Shown here piece after piece: positions 16,047-25,796 of a stretch of DNA of 64,000 bases (its first letter is position 1; each line of letters opens with the position of its first letter). The notes under the pieces are model-generated. The model was not told where the DNA came from. It did not search any database and saw only the letters and a program-made list of their open reading frames with translations. Source of the DNA: Winkia neuii subsp. neuii DSM 8576 (GTDB lineage Bacteria > Actinomycetota > Actinomycetes > Actinomycetales > Actinomycetaceae); the NCBI RefSeq assembly GCF_000420405.1, contig NZ_ATUW01000001.1, positions 91,072 through 155,071 of the forward strand, written 5' to 3'. A program made the translations under genes and the position numbers.

Positions 16047-16260
16047 GTGCTTCACCTCCTTCGCTACGATCAGGGCACCCACCACCAGTTGGTGCGTGTT
16101 CGTGAGCGTTAGCGCGAGTCGGTGTGCGATAATGAGATGACAGTTGCTCGTCTCGTCGGCTCGTGTTTTGCTCACACTTCAATCAAAGTGGACGAATTTT
16201 CTAGACGACGGACGATGAAAGGGCAGGAATTTCTAGATCTTCCAGAGTTTCTTCTAGAAG

Positions 16261-17139
16261 ATGCGTGGCGGAGGTGGATCATTGACCCTGAGCGCCTTTT
16301 GCCGCGCAATTTACAAGCCAAAAGCTCCGATAAAATCGCAGAGTAAGTTCGTACGCGCAGTTTTTGAGGCAGCAGGAAGCGCCGCAGTCTATTCCACTTC
16401 GTACTGGACGGCGCTCTTTCGCGGCGACCAAGAACTGTCCGACCCGCTACGTGATTCGATGCCAGAGCAGATCAACAAACAGTCGCTGCTGAGCTTTCTT
16501 AGTGAGCACTTAACGCCGTCCACTAGCACGAGGCACACATTGGGTGACCGCTGCCAAGAAGTCGGCAAAGACACCGGACTGCCCTCAACCCTCACTATCG
16601 AACCAGAAGCATTCATTTGGGCACTCACTGACTGGTTTGATGCGATCATCCATGACCCAGACCATTGCGATGTCCTCGAACACTGCTACCGACTTCGCCT
16701 TGAAGACCAGGAACCAGAAGAAATAAACCCCGCGCCGCAGCCGCTCTATCAAGGAGATCGCGTCGACGTGACAGAACCGCCCGCACTGCAAAAACACAAG
16801 CCAGGATTTTGGACCGAGTTCACTCACACCTGGACATTGCGCAACGTGGGCAGCATCAACTGGACCAACCGGACACTCATCTGTACGAATCCAACAGACC
16901 CGCGACTACGACCCGTCGGCACCACGCAAATCAGCATTCCTGACAGCCCACCGGCGACAGCGAAGTTCATCAAGATTTCTTGCACGTTTCGGGCGCAAGG
17001 CTATGAAGGTGCTGCCTCAAGCCACTGGGAAATGCATAACGCGGATGGCGAGAACTGCTTTCCACAAGAAGGCACGACCTTCAATGTCGATGCCACAGTT
17101 ATTAACCCGGATCTTCACGCGATAAGGCAGGAACGATGA
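16261..17139 (+). CDS. NBR1-Ig-like domain protein heading the defence operon
   Basis: 292 residues in this frame. The N-terminal half (to about residue 150) is helical with VYSTSYWTALFRGDQELSDPLRDSMP, which looks like a fold recognising DNA or a partner. The C-terminal half is an NBR1-type immunoglobulin domain: FTHTWTLRNVGSINWTNRTLICTNP near 190, ending FNVDATVINPD. In bacteria such domains are found in regulators and surface proteins; their role in defence is unknown. The assigned start is weak. A reading frame from the ATG at 16215 (MKGQEFLDLPEFLLEDAWRR, DPERLLPR) is open into the same region, and a single-base shift at about 16308 would join it smoothly to IYKPKAPIKS, so the true gene may begin at 16215 with a frameshift. 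Its stop overlaps the next ATG. Confidence 0.7.
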   Translation: MRGGGGSLTLSAFCRAIYKPKAPIKSQSKFVRAVFEAAGSAAVYSTSYWTALFRGDQELSDPLRDSMPEQINKQSLLSFLSEHLTPSTSTRHTLGDRCQEVGKDTGLPSTLTIEPEAFIWALTDWFDAIIHDPDHCDVLEHCYRLRLEDQEPEEINPAPQPLYQGDRVDVTEPPALQKHKPGFWTEFTHTWTLRNVGSINWTNRTLICTNPTDPRLRPVGTTQISIPDSPPATAKFIKISCTFRAQGYEGAASSHWEMHNADGENCFPQEGTTFNVDATVINPDLHAIRQER

Positions 17140-17366
17140 GCGAAGCTGAATTAGAAAACTGGGTCACCATGAAAGAAGCGCAAACTCACCTCGGTGTGCG
17201 CCGGGAAACCATCACGAAATGGATCGCGACGCACAATCTTCCCGCCTACAAGGTCGGCAGGGTGTGGAAGTTCAAACTCTCAGAAATCGACGAATGGGTC
17301 CGCACCGGTCAAGCCGCAGAAGAACCACATCCCAACAATACTCACGAGCCTAAGGAGGAACGCTAA
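17136..17366 (+). CDS. Excisionase-family helix-turn-helix protein
   Basis: 76 residues. The first 60 form a MerR/excisionase-type winged HTH: WVTMKEAQTHLGVRRETITKWI, then LPAYKVGRVWKFKLSEIDEWVRTGQ. The C-terminus is acidic and polar. It overlaps the preceding gene by ATGA and the mod gene by TAATG, with an AAGGAGG site for mod inside its last codons. In this setting it is more likely a transcription regulator of the type III/Hachiman operon than a phage excisionase. Proteins of this family occur in front of type III mod genes and other defence operons. Confidence 0.88.
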   Translation: MSEAELENWVTMKEAQTHLGVRRETITKWIATHNLPAYKVGRVWKFKLSEIDEWVRTGQAAEEPHPNNTHEPKEER

Positions 17367-19003
17367 TGCCAGAACTGAACTGGGTCGGTAAAGACAAGGT
17401 GATCACCCACCACCTCGACGTTCCCTACCGCGTCCTCGACCGCCAATACTCATATGACGAGCACGGCCAGCACGATGCGGACAACGGCTCACAGAACATG
17501 ATTATTCATGGTGACAACCTCGAAGCCCTCAAAGCGCTCCTGCCGCGCTATGAAGGAAAAGTCGACTGTATCTACATCGATCCTCCCTATAACACAGGCA
17601 ACGAAGGCTGGATCTACAACGACGCCGTCAACGACCCACGAATCAAAAAATGGCTTGGCGAAGTCGTCGGCAAAGAAGGCGAAGACCTCTCCCGCCATGA
17701 CAAATGGCTATGCATGATGTACCCACGGCTAAGACTTCTCCATCGCCTGCTAGCCAGAAACGGATTGATTGCTGTCTCGATAGGTGACACAGAGCTGTCC
17801 AATCTAGGCTGCATCATGGACGAAATCTTTGGCCCTGCAAACCGACTTGCTTGTGCGCCAGTGCGCTCTGAACCAAGTGGAGGGAAAGATAAAACGGCCC
17901 TGCGAACAGGACACGAATACATTTTGTTCTACACCAAGGGTGACCAATCAAGTCTTGTCAAAGAAGAGAAGACAACTGGGAAGCTTGACCTCAAGGACAG
18001 CAAGGGCCCGTATCGAAAAGGGCGTGAGTTACGAAAGTGGGGTGCAACTTCCGACCGATCAGATCGACCGACGTTGTGGTTTCCCATTACTGCACCCAAT
18101 GGTGGAGAAGTATTCCCAATCAAGAATGACGGGTCTGACGGCTACTGGCGTTGGAGTCCTGCTCACGCAGGTATGTCAGAGTTATTGGACAATCCTGAGG
18201 CTGCTCACTGGGAGAAAACATCATACGACCCAGGGGTTGTTGTAGATGGAGAGACTGAGCGCTGGGTTCCATACGAGAAAATTCGTGACGTAAAAAAATC
18301 ATTCGGATGGAATACGTGGCTCGATGGCTATGGAACTAACGCCGACGCGACTGCAGTAATCAAGGCAATCTTTGGAAACAAGAAATTCGACACCCCGAAA
18401 CCACTATCACTAATCGAATGGATTATCGCCCTGCATGGCAACACAGACGGCATCGTCTTAGACTCATTCGCAGGCTCAGGAACGACCGCACACGCCGTGC
18501 TTAATTCAAATATGTACGACGACGCAGACAGAAAATTCATCCTCGTAGAGCTCAGCGACTACGCAGAATCAATCACGGCAGAGCGGGTCAAACGAGTGAT
18601 CGACGGATACCGCACCGATAAGGATGAAGTGCCCAGAACAGGAGGGTCATTCTCTTTCTACGAGTTAGGCGCGCCACTACTTCTCGCAGGTGACTTGAAC
18701 CCAGAGGTGCCTCTTGAGCGGGTTCGTGAGTATGTGTGGTTCACCGAAACTGGGCAGCCGTTCTCGAATCCGCCCAGTGCCCATCCGTATTTCTTAGGAC
18801 GGCATGATGACGCGTCGTTGTTTTTCGTGTTCGAGCCGGATCGTGTGACGAGTTTGGATCGTGACTATCTGGCTTCGATCCCTCCTGAGTGCGCGGCTAG
18901 TTCGTATGTGATTTATGCCGACACGTGTTTGTTGTCTGATGAGGAGCTGCGCTCTCTGAATATCACGTTCAAGAAGATCCCTCGGGATATCACCCGTCTC
19001 TAA
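17366..19003 (+). CDS. mod: Type III restriction system methyltransferase (Mod)
   Basis: 545 residues, a beta-class N6-adenine methyltransferase. The catalytic motif DPPYNTGNEGW lies near residue 73 and the SAM-binding motif LDSFAGSGTTAHAVL near residue 371, in the DPPY-first order. The variable target-recognition domain lies between them (about 130-330). Mod also provides DNA recognition for the Res subunit. The gene follows the HTH regulator with a 1-base overlap and is followed after 12 bases by res. The length and motifs are intact, so it should be active. Confidence 0.95.
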   Translation: MPELNWVGKDKVITHHLDVPYRVLDRQYSYDEHGQHDADNGSQNMIIHGDNLEALKALLPRYEGKVDCIYIDPPYNTGNEGWIYNDAVNDPRIKKWLGEVVGKEGEDLSRHDKWLCMMYPRLRLLHRLLARNGLIAVSIGDTELSNLGCIMDEIFGPANRLACAPVRSEPSGGKDKTALRTGHEYILFYTKGDQSSLVKEEKTTGKLDLKDSKGPYRKGRELRKWGATSDRSDRPTLWFPITAPNGGEVFPIKNDGSDGYWRWSPAHAGMSELLDNPEAAHWEKTSYDPGVVVDGETERWVPYEKIRDVKKSFGWNTWLDGYGTNADATAVIKAIFGNKKFDTPKPLSLIEWIIALHGNTDGIVLDSFAGSGTTAHAVLNSNMYDDADRKFILVELSDYAESITAERVKRVIDGYRTDKDEVPRTGGSFSFYELGAPLLLAGDLNPEVPLERVREYVWFTETGQPFSNPPSAHPYFLGRHDDASLFFVFEPDRVTSLDRDYLASIPPECAASSYVIYADTCLLSDEELRSLNITFKKIPRDITRL

Positions 19004-19015
19004 GGAGTGTTGGTT

Positions 19016-21658
19016 ATGGAGTTGAAGAAGTATCAAAACCGGGTGATCGCCGATCTAGAAGATTACCTCACCCAGCTCAACGAGCAGCCTACGCTGAGCG
19101 AAGCGTTCAAGATGTTTTGGGAGTCTCGCCAGATCGAGGTTGGCACCCCGCAGATGCCGGGCTACCAGAACGTGATCGATGGCGTTCCGCACGTGTGTTA
19201 CAAGGTTCCAACTGGCGGCGGAAAGACGTTCTTGGCTTGTGCGTCGGTGAAGCCGATATTTGAGGCTTTGCCGCCGACGCGGAAACAGGCTGTGGTGTGG
19301 CTGGTGCCGTCGGATTCGATTTTGACGCAGACGTTGGCTGCGTTGAAGAATCCCTCGCACCCGTATCGACAGAAGCTGAACGCTGATTTTGGTGGCCGTG
19401 TTGAGGTGTATTCGAAAGAAGAGCTGCTGGCAGGGCAGAATTTCAGCCCGTCGACCGTGGCTGAGCAGCTGTCAGTGATGGTGCTCTCGTATGATTCGTT
19501 CCGCTCACGAACAAAGGACGGACGCAAGGCATACCAAGCTAATGGGAATCTTGCTTCGTTCGCGACCGCGTTTGGTGCCCCGGAGCAGCCGATCGAGAAC
19601 GCGGATGAAACTGCACTGTTCCAGGTGATTAACCAGTTGAATCCCGTCGTTATCGTGGATGAGTCGCATCACGCGACGAGCACGTTGAGCCAGGAGATGC
19701 TCACGAATTTCAACCCAGCGTTCATTCTTGATTTGACCGCAACCCCGAAGCGGCAAGCGAACGTGATCTCGTATGTGGATGCGCTCTCACTTAAGAACGA
19801 GAGCATGGTCAAACTTCCGGTCATCGCATACAACCGGGCGTCACAAAAGGATGTTGTTACGGATGCGATTGATCTTCGCCGTTCACTAGAAATCGCTGCT
19901 ACACAGCAGTATGAGAATGGTGGCGCTTATATTCGCCCAATCGTGTTGTTTCAGGCTCAGCCGAAGACGAGCGAGGACGCTACCTCGTTTGAGCGGCTGC
20001 GTGACAAGCTCGTCAAGGCGGGTATTCCTGCCGAGCAGATCGCGATCAAGACCGCCGACGTAAACGAGCTTAAAGGCGTTGACCTGCTCAGCAAGGAGTG
20101 CCCGATCAGGTTCATCATCACGGTGAACGCGTTGAAGGAGGGCTGGGATTGCCCCTTCGCCTACATTCTGGCGTCGTTGGCGAACAAGACCAGCCAGGTC
20201 GATGTTGAGCAGATCCTTGGCCGTGTTCTGCGCCAACCCCACGCCAGGAAGCAGCCGAACACGTTGTTAAACATGAGCTACGTGTTGACCTCTTCAAACG
20301 ATTTCGGAACCACGCTCAATCAGATCGTTGCGGGGCTCAACAGTGCCGGATTCTCCAAGCGTGACTTCCGCGCAGCCGATCAAGTCGCTTTCGACTTCAC
20401 TGGCACGAGCCAGCCAAGCAAACCCGCCCCAACGTCTCCAGTCCTAGGGGAAGATATGGACGTTGAAGAGTTCCTGGAGTTCGATGAAGAACAGGTTGCA
20501 GCTGATTTAGATGCGCGAGAAGAATCCGCTAGTTCACCAGAGCCTTCGGCGGATCCGACGGTTGCTTCGATGATCGAGCAGGCGGCTCAGCAGGGTGCGG
20601 ACTATGAGCAGGAGGCCGAAGAAGCCGCACAGATGGGTGAGGGCTTCGTGCCTTCAGATTTGGAGGATGCTGTGGACACGAGCTTCGTCAACCCCGAATT
20701 CGCTGACGAGATCGAAATCCTTCGCCTTCCCCAATTCGTCATCCAAGAACCCGGATCAGCATTGTTCCCGACCGCTCATGAGGGATACAACGAGCTTAAG
20801 CACGAGGCACTAGCCGGTGACTTTGACTTGGCTACGAAAGACATCGACATTGACCTGTCGACGGCAGACGAGCAGATGTACAAGATCGACGTGCGAAAGG
20901 ACTCCGAGGTTCCTAAAGCCTTCCGGATGTCGAGTACCGATCAGAAATTCATGCGCGAACACTTCTCGAAACTGAGCGTCGAAGGACAAAAGCGCAACAC
21001 GGCAATCGCCATCTACGATCGGATCAAACCGATCAATTCGATCACTGACTCTGACTTGCGCGCATACATTGTGCGGATGGTTGAAGCGTTTGGCACCGAG
21101 CAGCTGCTGACATTTCAAGAACACCCGCATGCGGTAGCAAGCAAGGTCAAACAGAAAATTGACGGCCTTTTGGAAGCGCACAAAATCAAGAGATTCTATG
21201 AGGATATCGAGACCCGCCGCGTTGATGTTCAACAACTCTATGCGTTCCCGAAAGCGATCCAGCCCATTCATGCCTCCTCCCTGATTGGTGGCTCCCTGTA
21301 TGAGGCCGAAGACAAGATGAACGGCTTTGAGCTCGAACTCGCTGGTCGCTTCTCTGGAATGGACAACGTTCGTTGGTGGCACCGCGTCATTGAACGCAAG
21401 GGCTTTTGCCTCAACGGTCCGTTCAACCACTACCCAGATTTCGTCGTGATGACCGCTAGCGGCACCATCGTGGTTGTCGAGTCCAAGGGCGAGCATTTGA
21501 AGAACGACGATTCTAACCGCAAGATCAGGCTCGGCCGGGCGTGGGCGAACATGTCTGGCAATGACTACCGCTACTACATGGTCTTCGAAGATGGCGTCAC
21601 TCCGCCTGACGGGGCGGTCACTTTGTCGGAGCTCGTGCGTATCCTCGAAAAGCTGTAG
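19016..21658 (+). CDS. res: Type III restriction system nuclease-helicase (Res)
   Basis: 880 residues from the ATG at 19016, with GGAG nine bases ahead. Superfamily 2 motifs: YKVPTGGGKTFLACA (Walker A, near residue 60), VIVDESHHAT (DEAH-type), LDLTATPKR (III), LKEGWDCPFAYILASL (V), VEQILGRVLRQP (VI). The C-terminal PD-(D/E)xK nuclease reads YPDFVVMTASGTIVVVESKGEH near residue 835. With Mod it forms the complex that cuts DNA 25-27 bases from unmethylated sites. An acidic insertion lies at about 480-550. The coding region appears intact. Confidence 0.95.
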   Translation: MELKKYQNRVIADLEDYLTQLNEQPTLSEAFKMFWESRQIEVGTPQMPGYQNVIDGVPHVCYKVPTGGGKTFLACASVKPIFEALPPTRKQAVVWLVPSDSILTQTLAALKNPSHPYRQKLNADFGGRVEVYSKEELLAGQNFSPSTVAEQLSVMVLSYDSFRSRTKDGRKAYQANGNLASFATAFGAPEQPIENADETALFQVINQLNPVVIVDESHHATSTLSQEMLTNFNPAFILDLTATPKRQANVISYVDALSLKNESMVKLPVIAYNRASQKDVVTDAIDLRRSLEIAATQQYENGGAYIRPIVLFQAQPKTSEDATSFERLRDKLVKAGIPAEQIAIKTADVNELKGVDLLSKECPIRFIITVNALKEGWDCPFAYILASLANKTSQVDVEQILGRVLRQPHARKQPNTLLNMSYVLTSSNDFGTTLNQIVAGLNSAGFSKRDFRAADQVAFDFTGTSQPSKPAPTSPVLGEDMDVEEFLEFDEEQVAADLDAREESASSPEPSADPTVASMIEQAAQQGADYEQEAEEAAQMGEGFVPSDLEDAVDTSFVNPEFADEIEILRLPQFVIQEPGSALFPTAHEGYNELKHEALAGDFDLATKDIDIDLSTADEQMYKIDVRKDSEVPKAFRMSSTDQKFMREHFSKLSVEGQKRNTAIAIYDRIKPINSITDSDLRAYIVRMVEAFGTEQLLTFQEHPHAVASKVKQKIDGLLEAHKIKRFYEDIETRRVDVQQLYAFPKAIQPIHASSLIGGSLYEAEDKMNGFELELAGRFSGMDNVRWWHRVIERKGFCLNGPFNHYPDFVVMTASGTIVVVESKGEHLKNDDSNRKIRLGRAWANMSGNDYRYYMVFEDGVTPPDGAVTLSELVRILEKL

Positions 21659-21689
21659 GCGGGAAGGACACCTCTTGGGAGAAGACGAG

Positions 21690-22610
21690 ATGGCACAGGC
21701 AACGATCACGCCAACGCTGCGCGGCGACACATTCGCGTCCACGTTCACCGAAGTGGCCCATTCGAACACGTTAGGTCTTCGAAACGACGAACAGTTACGC
21801 CTGTTCCATCTGTCTATCCAAAACAACCGCTTCGACCACACAGCCCTCATCAAGTTCCTCAAACGCAACGTTGGACGCTACGTCTTCTCCCGCGCCGAAT
21901 ACGAAGGTTACAAACAGCGAGACGATCTCGAAGAAGTTGCTCTCGACGCGGTAAACCGGATGCGTTCACAACAAAACGGCATGGGGTTAGGTGAAATCTT
22001 GCTCTACGTCCTGCTCGAACAAATCCTCGAAGCACCCAAAGTGATGAGCAAGATCGAGCTCAACCAGGCCCGAGGCCAGATCCACAGCCGCTGTGACGCC
22101 ATCCACCTACTCACACCAGACGGTCAGCGAACCACCAGCAGCATCGTGTTTGGAACCTCCAGCGTGATCGGCAACATTGGGGATGCCATCACTGCAGCAT
22201 TAGACCGCGTTGTAGATATAGAACAGAATCGCTCAGACGAGGTTCAGCTCGCCGAGCAAACTGTGTTCACCAAGACTCTCGAGCCAGCAACAGCAAACTA
22301 CGTCAAAGATCTGCTAATCCCGAAGCCGGGTGGGGCACCCGTGTTCGATACCGCTTATTCGATGTTTCTGGGCTATGACATCGGTCTCGATCCGAAGAAC
22401 TACAGCAACCAGCAGTATCGGGCTGCGCTCGATCAGAAAATGCAGGGCGATATCGCAGCGCACGCCCAAATCATCGCCGACGAGATCAACACCCGAAACT
22501 TGGATAATTACTCGTTCTACATCTATGTTTTGCCTCTCAACGAAGTAGACGTCGATGCGTGCGCGATCATGGATGGGCTCGTGGACGGGCCAGGTGGTAG
22601 CCATGTCTGA
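21690..22610 (+). CDS. hamA: Hachiman HamA, DUF1837 nuclease
   Basis: 306 residues from the ATG at 21690 (GGGAG site), 31 bases after res. DUF1837 features are clear: FLKRNVGRYVFSRAEYE, then GLGEILLYVLLEQILEAPKVMSKIELN and SRCDAIHLL around residues 110-145. In this family these carry the PD-(D/E)xK nuclease residues (E, D and K/E). HamA with HamB makes Hachiman, in which the HamB helicase senses damaged or foreign DNA and releases HamA to degrade DNA. The downstream gene is hamB, overlapping by 8 bases, so the system is complete. Fusion of this pair to a type III operon is the unusual part. Confidence 0.9.
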   Translation: MAQATITPTLRGDTFASTFTEVAHSNTLGLRNDEQLRLFHLSIQNNRFDHTALIKFLKRNVGRYVFSRAEYEGYKQRDDLEEVALDAVNRMRSQQNGMGLGEILLYVLLEQILEAPKVMSKIELNQARGQIHSRCDAIHLLTPDGQRTTSSIVFGTSSVIGNIGDAITAALDRVVDIEQNRSDEVQLAEQTVFTKTLEPATANYVKDLLIPKPGGAPVFDTAYSMFLGYDIGLDPKNYSNQQYRAALDQKMQGDIAAHAQIIADEINTRNLDNYSFYIYVLPLNEVDVDACAIMDGLVDGPGGSHV

Positions 22611-25254
22611 CAAGCAAGTAACCGTCGGCGATCTCGTATTTTCTGACATCGACTCCAACGAATTCCTCAAACAGCTGTACGCCAACCTGCTCTACAATTA
22701 CGGCTTACATCGGTTGGGGTTGGTGGATCGTCACCCATACGACGTGGATTTTGAAGCCGCCCTGCGGTTCGCAGACCTGCTGTCGAAATCAACCCACCCC
22801 ACCAATCGTGACCGGCACAGGGTGTGGGCGCAAGAAATCGCGCTCCTGTGCCACATTCTCTACCCACAAGACGCGCGAACGAAAGCATACGTTTCTGCAA
22901 TCTTCACCACGCTAGGTAACTACCCAGGCCTGAAGCAGTTGGGCGTGACTTCCGATGCGGGCATCCTTGACGCCGCATTCAACGCCTACCAAGCCGAATA
23001 CCTCACCGTGCCCGGTGACAAATCGATGAAGTTTTTCGCGCCGCAAAAGAAGATCTACGACCGCCTGAACGACGGCAAGTTTTCCTTCTCGGCCCCAACA
23101 TCCTTGGGTAAGTCCTTCATCATGCGCACCTTCATCACCAACCAGATCAAATCCGGGGTGAAGGCCAACTTTGCGATCATCGTGCCGTCAAAAGCGCTGA
23201 TTAACGAGACGCGCTCGAAACTGATCGCTGACCTTGGCGAAGACCTTGAACGCCGCAACTACCGAATCGTCAGTGCCGCCGGTGACATCGTGCTCGAAGG
23301 CGATCACAACTTCATTTTCGTACTCACCCCAGAACGCCTGCTTTACCTTCTGATCGGCAAACCTGCGATCGAGTTCGAGTACGTCTTTTTCGACGAATCG
23401 CACAAGCTTTCAGGCAAGAACAGTCGCGCCCCGTTCTACTACCAAACCGTGACAATCCTTCAACACCGCCACAGGCCACCACACTTCGTCTTCGCTTCAC
23501 CCAACATTCCCAACCCAGAGGTATTCCTGAGACTGGTTGATCCAAACTCTGACGAGAATGAAACCAACGCGGTCGCAACCCAGTATTCGCCAGTCACGCA
23601 GTTCAAATACCTCGTCAACCTGCACGAGAACACCATTTCCAGCTACAACGACCACACCCAAGAATTCACGCACCTAGCCTCGCTCCAAGCTCAGGACACT
23701 ACTACACAGGGCGTAACCCGATTTGTTAGTGAATCATCACGAGGTTCAGATCATCGTGGGCAAACCATCGTGTTTCATTCTGCCCGGCATCACGCAGTGC
23801 AAGCGGCGCGTGACTACGCTCAGAGTTTGGCAGACCTCAACGATAAAGACTTGGACGATCTCGCAAAAGACATCGAACGCGACGTCCACGAGGACTACTA
23901 CCTTAGCGGTCTTATCCGTAGAGGCGTCAGCTACCACATCGGCTACCTTCCACCAGCGATCCGTGAACGCATCGAAGGCCTGTTCCGCGAAGGCAAAATC
24001 TCGACACTATTTTGTACCAGCACGCTTCTAGAAGGAGTCAACCTGCCCGCCGACAATCTTGTCATCACAACCAACAAAATCGGCAGAGCAGGAATGACAG
24101 CAGTCGATTTCAAGAACCTGATCGGCCGAGTCGGGCGTATCGAGTTCAACCTCTACGGCAACGTATTCATCATCGTGGGCGACCAACTTGCATCCGAGCA
24201 AAAGGCCAAGGAACTCCTACAAGCGAACGTTCCTGCACAGAAGCTATCCGTGCAAACCGACTCACAAATCATCAGCAAGAAAATGAAGCAAGGAGTCGTC
24301 AAGGATCTACAGGAAGGTCGCATCGAATTCTCCAAAGGGAATGAGAGCTATGAGCGTTATGATATGAAACGCAAATTCGGTCTCATGCTCTTGCGCGACA
24401 TCACTACCGGACGTCAAAGCCTGGTGCGTGAAGAATTCTCTGACTATCTTGACGAACAGGCTACCAACAGCATTATTGCTACTTTCTCGCGACGCGAAGG
24501 CCAACAAGATGACGATATCAATGTCTCCATTGACCAGGCAGAAGCGCTGACGCACGCAATCCAAGCTGGACTCCAGTATCCACAACTTTCTCCAAACGGA
24601 AAGTTCAGTTACGACGAGACCCTCGCGTTTCTTCAGCGGCTTGCCTCAATCTTCAAATGGCGAATTTACAATCCCGAGACGTTAGGGAGAACACCCAAAG
24701 GAAGCGACCAGCTCGCTATGCTGTCCTGGTACACCGTCCTCCTGTTGCAGTGGATGGAGGGACACGGTTTGCGTTCCATCATGAATCGTGCAATCGAGCA
24801 TCACCGGAAAACTGGAATTGTGTGGATCAATCGGCAACCGAATCGCTACCTAGATTCGAAAGAACACCGAAACCTTGTTTTTAGTGACACGCTTGAAGCT
24901 ATTGAGCAAGTAATCCTTTTTGAGCTATCGAATTACTTTCTTAAATTCTCCAACGAATACAAGAAGGTCCACGGAAAAGAGCAGTTCGACAACGACTGGT
25001 ACGAATACGTCGAGTACGGCACAACGAAACAGGAAACCATCCTTCTCCAACGACTCGGATTCACCCGCGAAAGCGCCACTTACATTCGAATCAACGTCTC
25101 AAATGCAATCTTCCTTCACGAAGGAAAACCCCACCTGAACCCGATTCTCCTCGAAAGCTCGAACATCAACGTCCGCAAAGAAGCCAACGAAATCAGATAC
25201 AACGTACCAGAAGCCTTCTCGATGCCTCTAACACCCTCGTCTGATACCCGCTAA
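22603..25254 (+). CDS. hamB: Hachiman HamB helicase
   Basis: 883 residues from the ATG at 22603, which lies inside the last codons of hamA (8-base overlap). Superfamily 2 motifs: FSAPTSLGKSFIMRTFI (Walker A, near 160), FFDESHKLSG (DEAH-type), LFCTSTLLEGVNLPADNLVI (V) and FKNLIGRVGRIEF (VI). The N-terminal 140 residues (helical) and the long C-terminal part are typical of HamB. It uses ATP to survey DNA and restrains HamA until infection. No second-gene damage is visible. Confidence 0.93.
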   Translation: MSDKQVTVGDLVFSDIDSNEFLKQLYANLLYNYGLHRLGLVDRHPYDVDFEAALRFADLLSKSTHPTNRDRHRVWAQEIALLCHILYPQDARTKAYVSAIFTTLGNYPGLKQLGVTSDAGILDAAFNAYQAEYLTVPGDKSMKFFAPQKKIYDRLNDGKFSFSAPTSLGKSFIMRTFITNQIKSGVKANFAIIVPSKALINETRSKLIADLGEDLERRNYRIVSAAGDIVLEGDHNFIFVLTPERLLYLLIGKPAIEFEYVFFDESHKLSGKNSRAPFYYQTVTILQHRHRPPHFVFASPNIPNPEVFLRLVDPNSDENETNAVATQYSPVTQFKYLVNLHENTISSYNDHTQEFTHLASLQAQDTTTQGVTRFVSESSRGSDHRGQTIVFHSARHHAVQAARDYAQSLADLNDKDLDDLAKDIERDVHEDYYLSGLIRRGVSYHIGYLPPAIRERIEGLFREGKISTLFCTSTLLEGVNLPADNLVITTNKIGRAGMTAVDFKNLIGRVGRIEFNLYGNVFIIVGDQLASEQKAKELLQANVPAQKLSVQTDSQIISKKMKQGVVKDLQEGRIEFSKGNESYERYDMKRKFGLMLLRDITTGRQSLVREEFSDYLDEQATNSIIATFSRREGQQDDDINVSIDQAEALTHAIQAGLQYPQLSPNGKFSYDETLAFLQRLASIFKWRIYNPETLGRTPKGSDQLAMLSWYTVLLLQWMEGHGLRSIMNRAIEHHRKTGIVWINRQPNRYLDSKEHRNLVFSDTLEAIEQVILFELSNYFLKFSNEYKKVHGKEQFDNDWYEYVEYGTTKQETILLQRLGFTRESATYIRINVSNAIFLHEGKPHLNPILLESSNINVRKEANEIRYNVPEAFSMPLTPSSDTR

Positions 25255-25374
25255 CGCAAGCACTCGCGCAGACCCCCTTAGGTCGAAACGCGCACCTGCC
25301 ACGCGGACGTCATGGCGACGAGCGTCGGATCGCCGAACCTCCAGCGAAGTAGCGAGCAGCCCCAGAAACAACAA

Positions 25375-25395
25375 AACCCCTGCCCAACAGGGGTT
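25375..25395 (+). terminator. Terminator-like hairpin after hamB
   Basis: An 8-bp perfect stem, AACCCCTG (25375-25382) and CAGGGGTT (25388-25395), has a 5-base loop 120 bases after the hamB stop. It closes the defence operon. The downstream T-run is weak (GGCTTTTATC about 20 bases on). Confidence 0.55.
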
Positions 25396-25548
25396 CAAGG
25401 GGTCAAGCGGCTTTTATCATTTTCGACGTCTTAATATCCAAGAGAGGGGAAACGCAAAGAAAGCTTGCTTTCGGTTGTGTTTATCCCGAACGCGGAAGGG
25501 GTTTTATCGGCGAGTTCGCTGGCCCGGCCGGTATGGAAATGGGTACAT

Positions 25549-25635
25549 ATCAACACGGCCGCCCCGTTCACCCCGTTTGAGCCAAGATCCGCAAATGGAA
25601 GAAACTAGCTGTCTGCTAGTAGATTGCCATGCCGA
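25549..25635. repeat. Imperfect direct repeat, copy A (87 bases)
   Basis: Copy A of a sequence repeated at 26404-26492. It begins at CAACACGG and contains CAAGATCCGCAAATGGAAG. Both copies preserve a short reading frame ending KIRKWKKLA(V/G)C and a stop, with about four fifths of bases identical by eye. Together they bracket the antitoxin and its broken partner. The surrounding 400 bases (25400-25790) hold no convincing gene. Confidence 0.6.
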
Positions 25636-25796
25636 CCTAGAGCTGGGATTTCGCGAGTGTTTTTAAAATAAATCCCCGCCCAAGCACCAAGAATGTAATT
25701 GGGGCCAACACACTAGAGACAAGAATGGAAGGGGTTCCATACCAACGCTCGGATTTGCGAGTCGTGCAGCAATCTTTTTTGTAATACGATAATTGT

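Noticed and set aside
17136-17366. Phage excisionase for the neighbouring prophage
   Set aside because: It lies inside the defence operon with start/stop overlaps on both sides and no integrase nearby; a regulator is more likely.
20810-21868. A 352-residue minus-strand frame across res and hamA
   Set aside because: It lies opposite the conserved C-terminal Res nuclease and the start of HamA, has no family features and reflects codon bias of the plus-strand genes.
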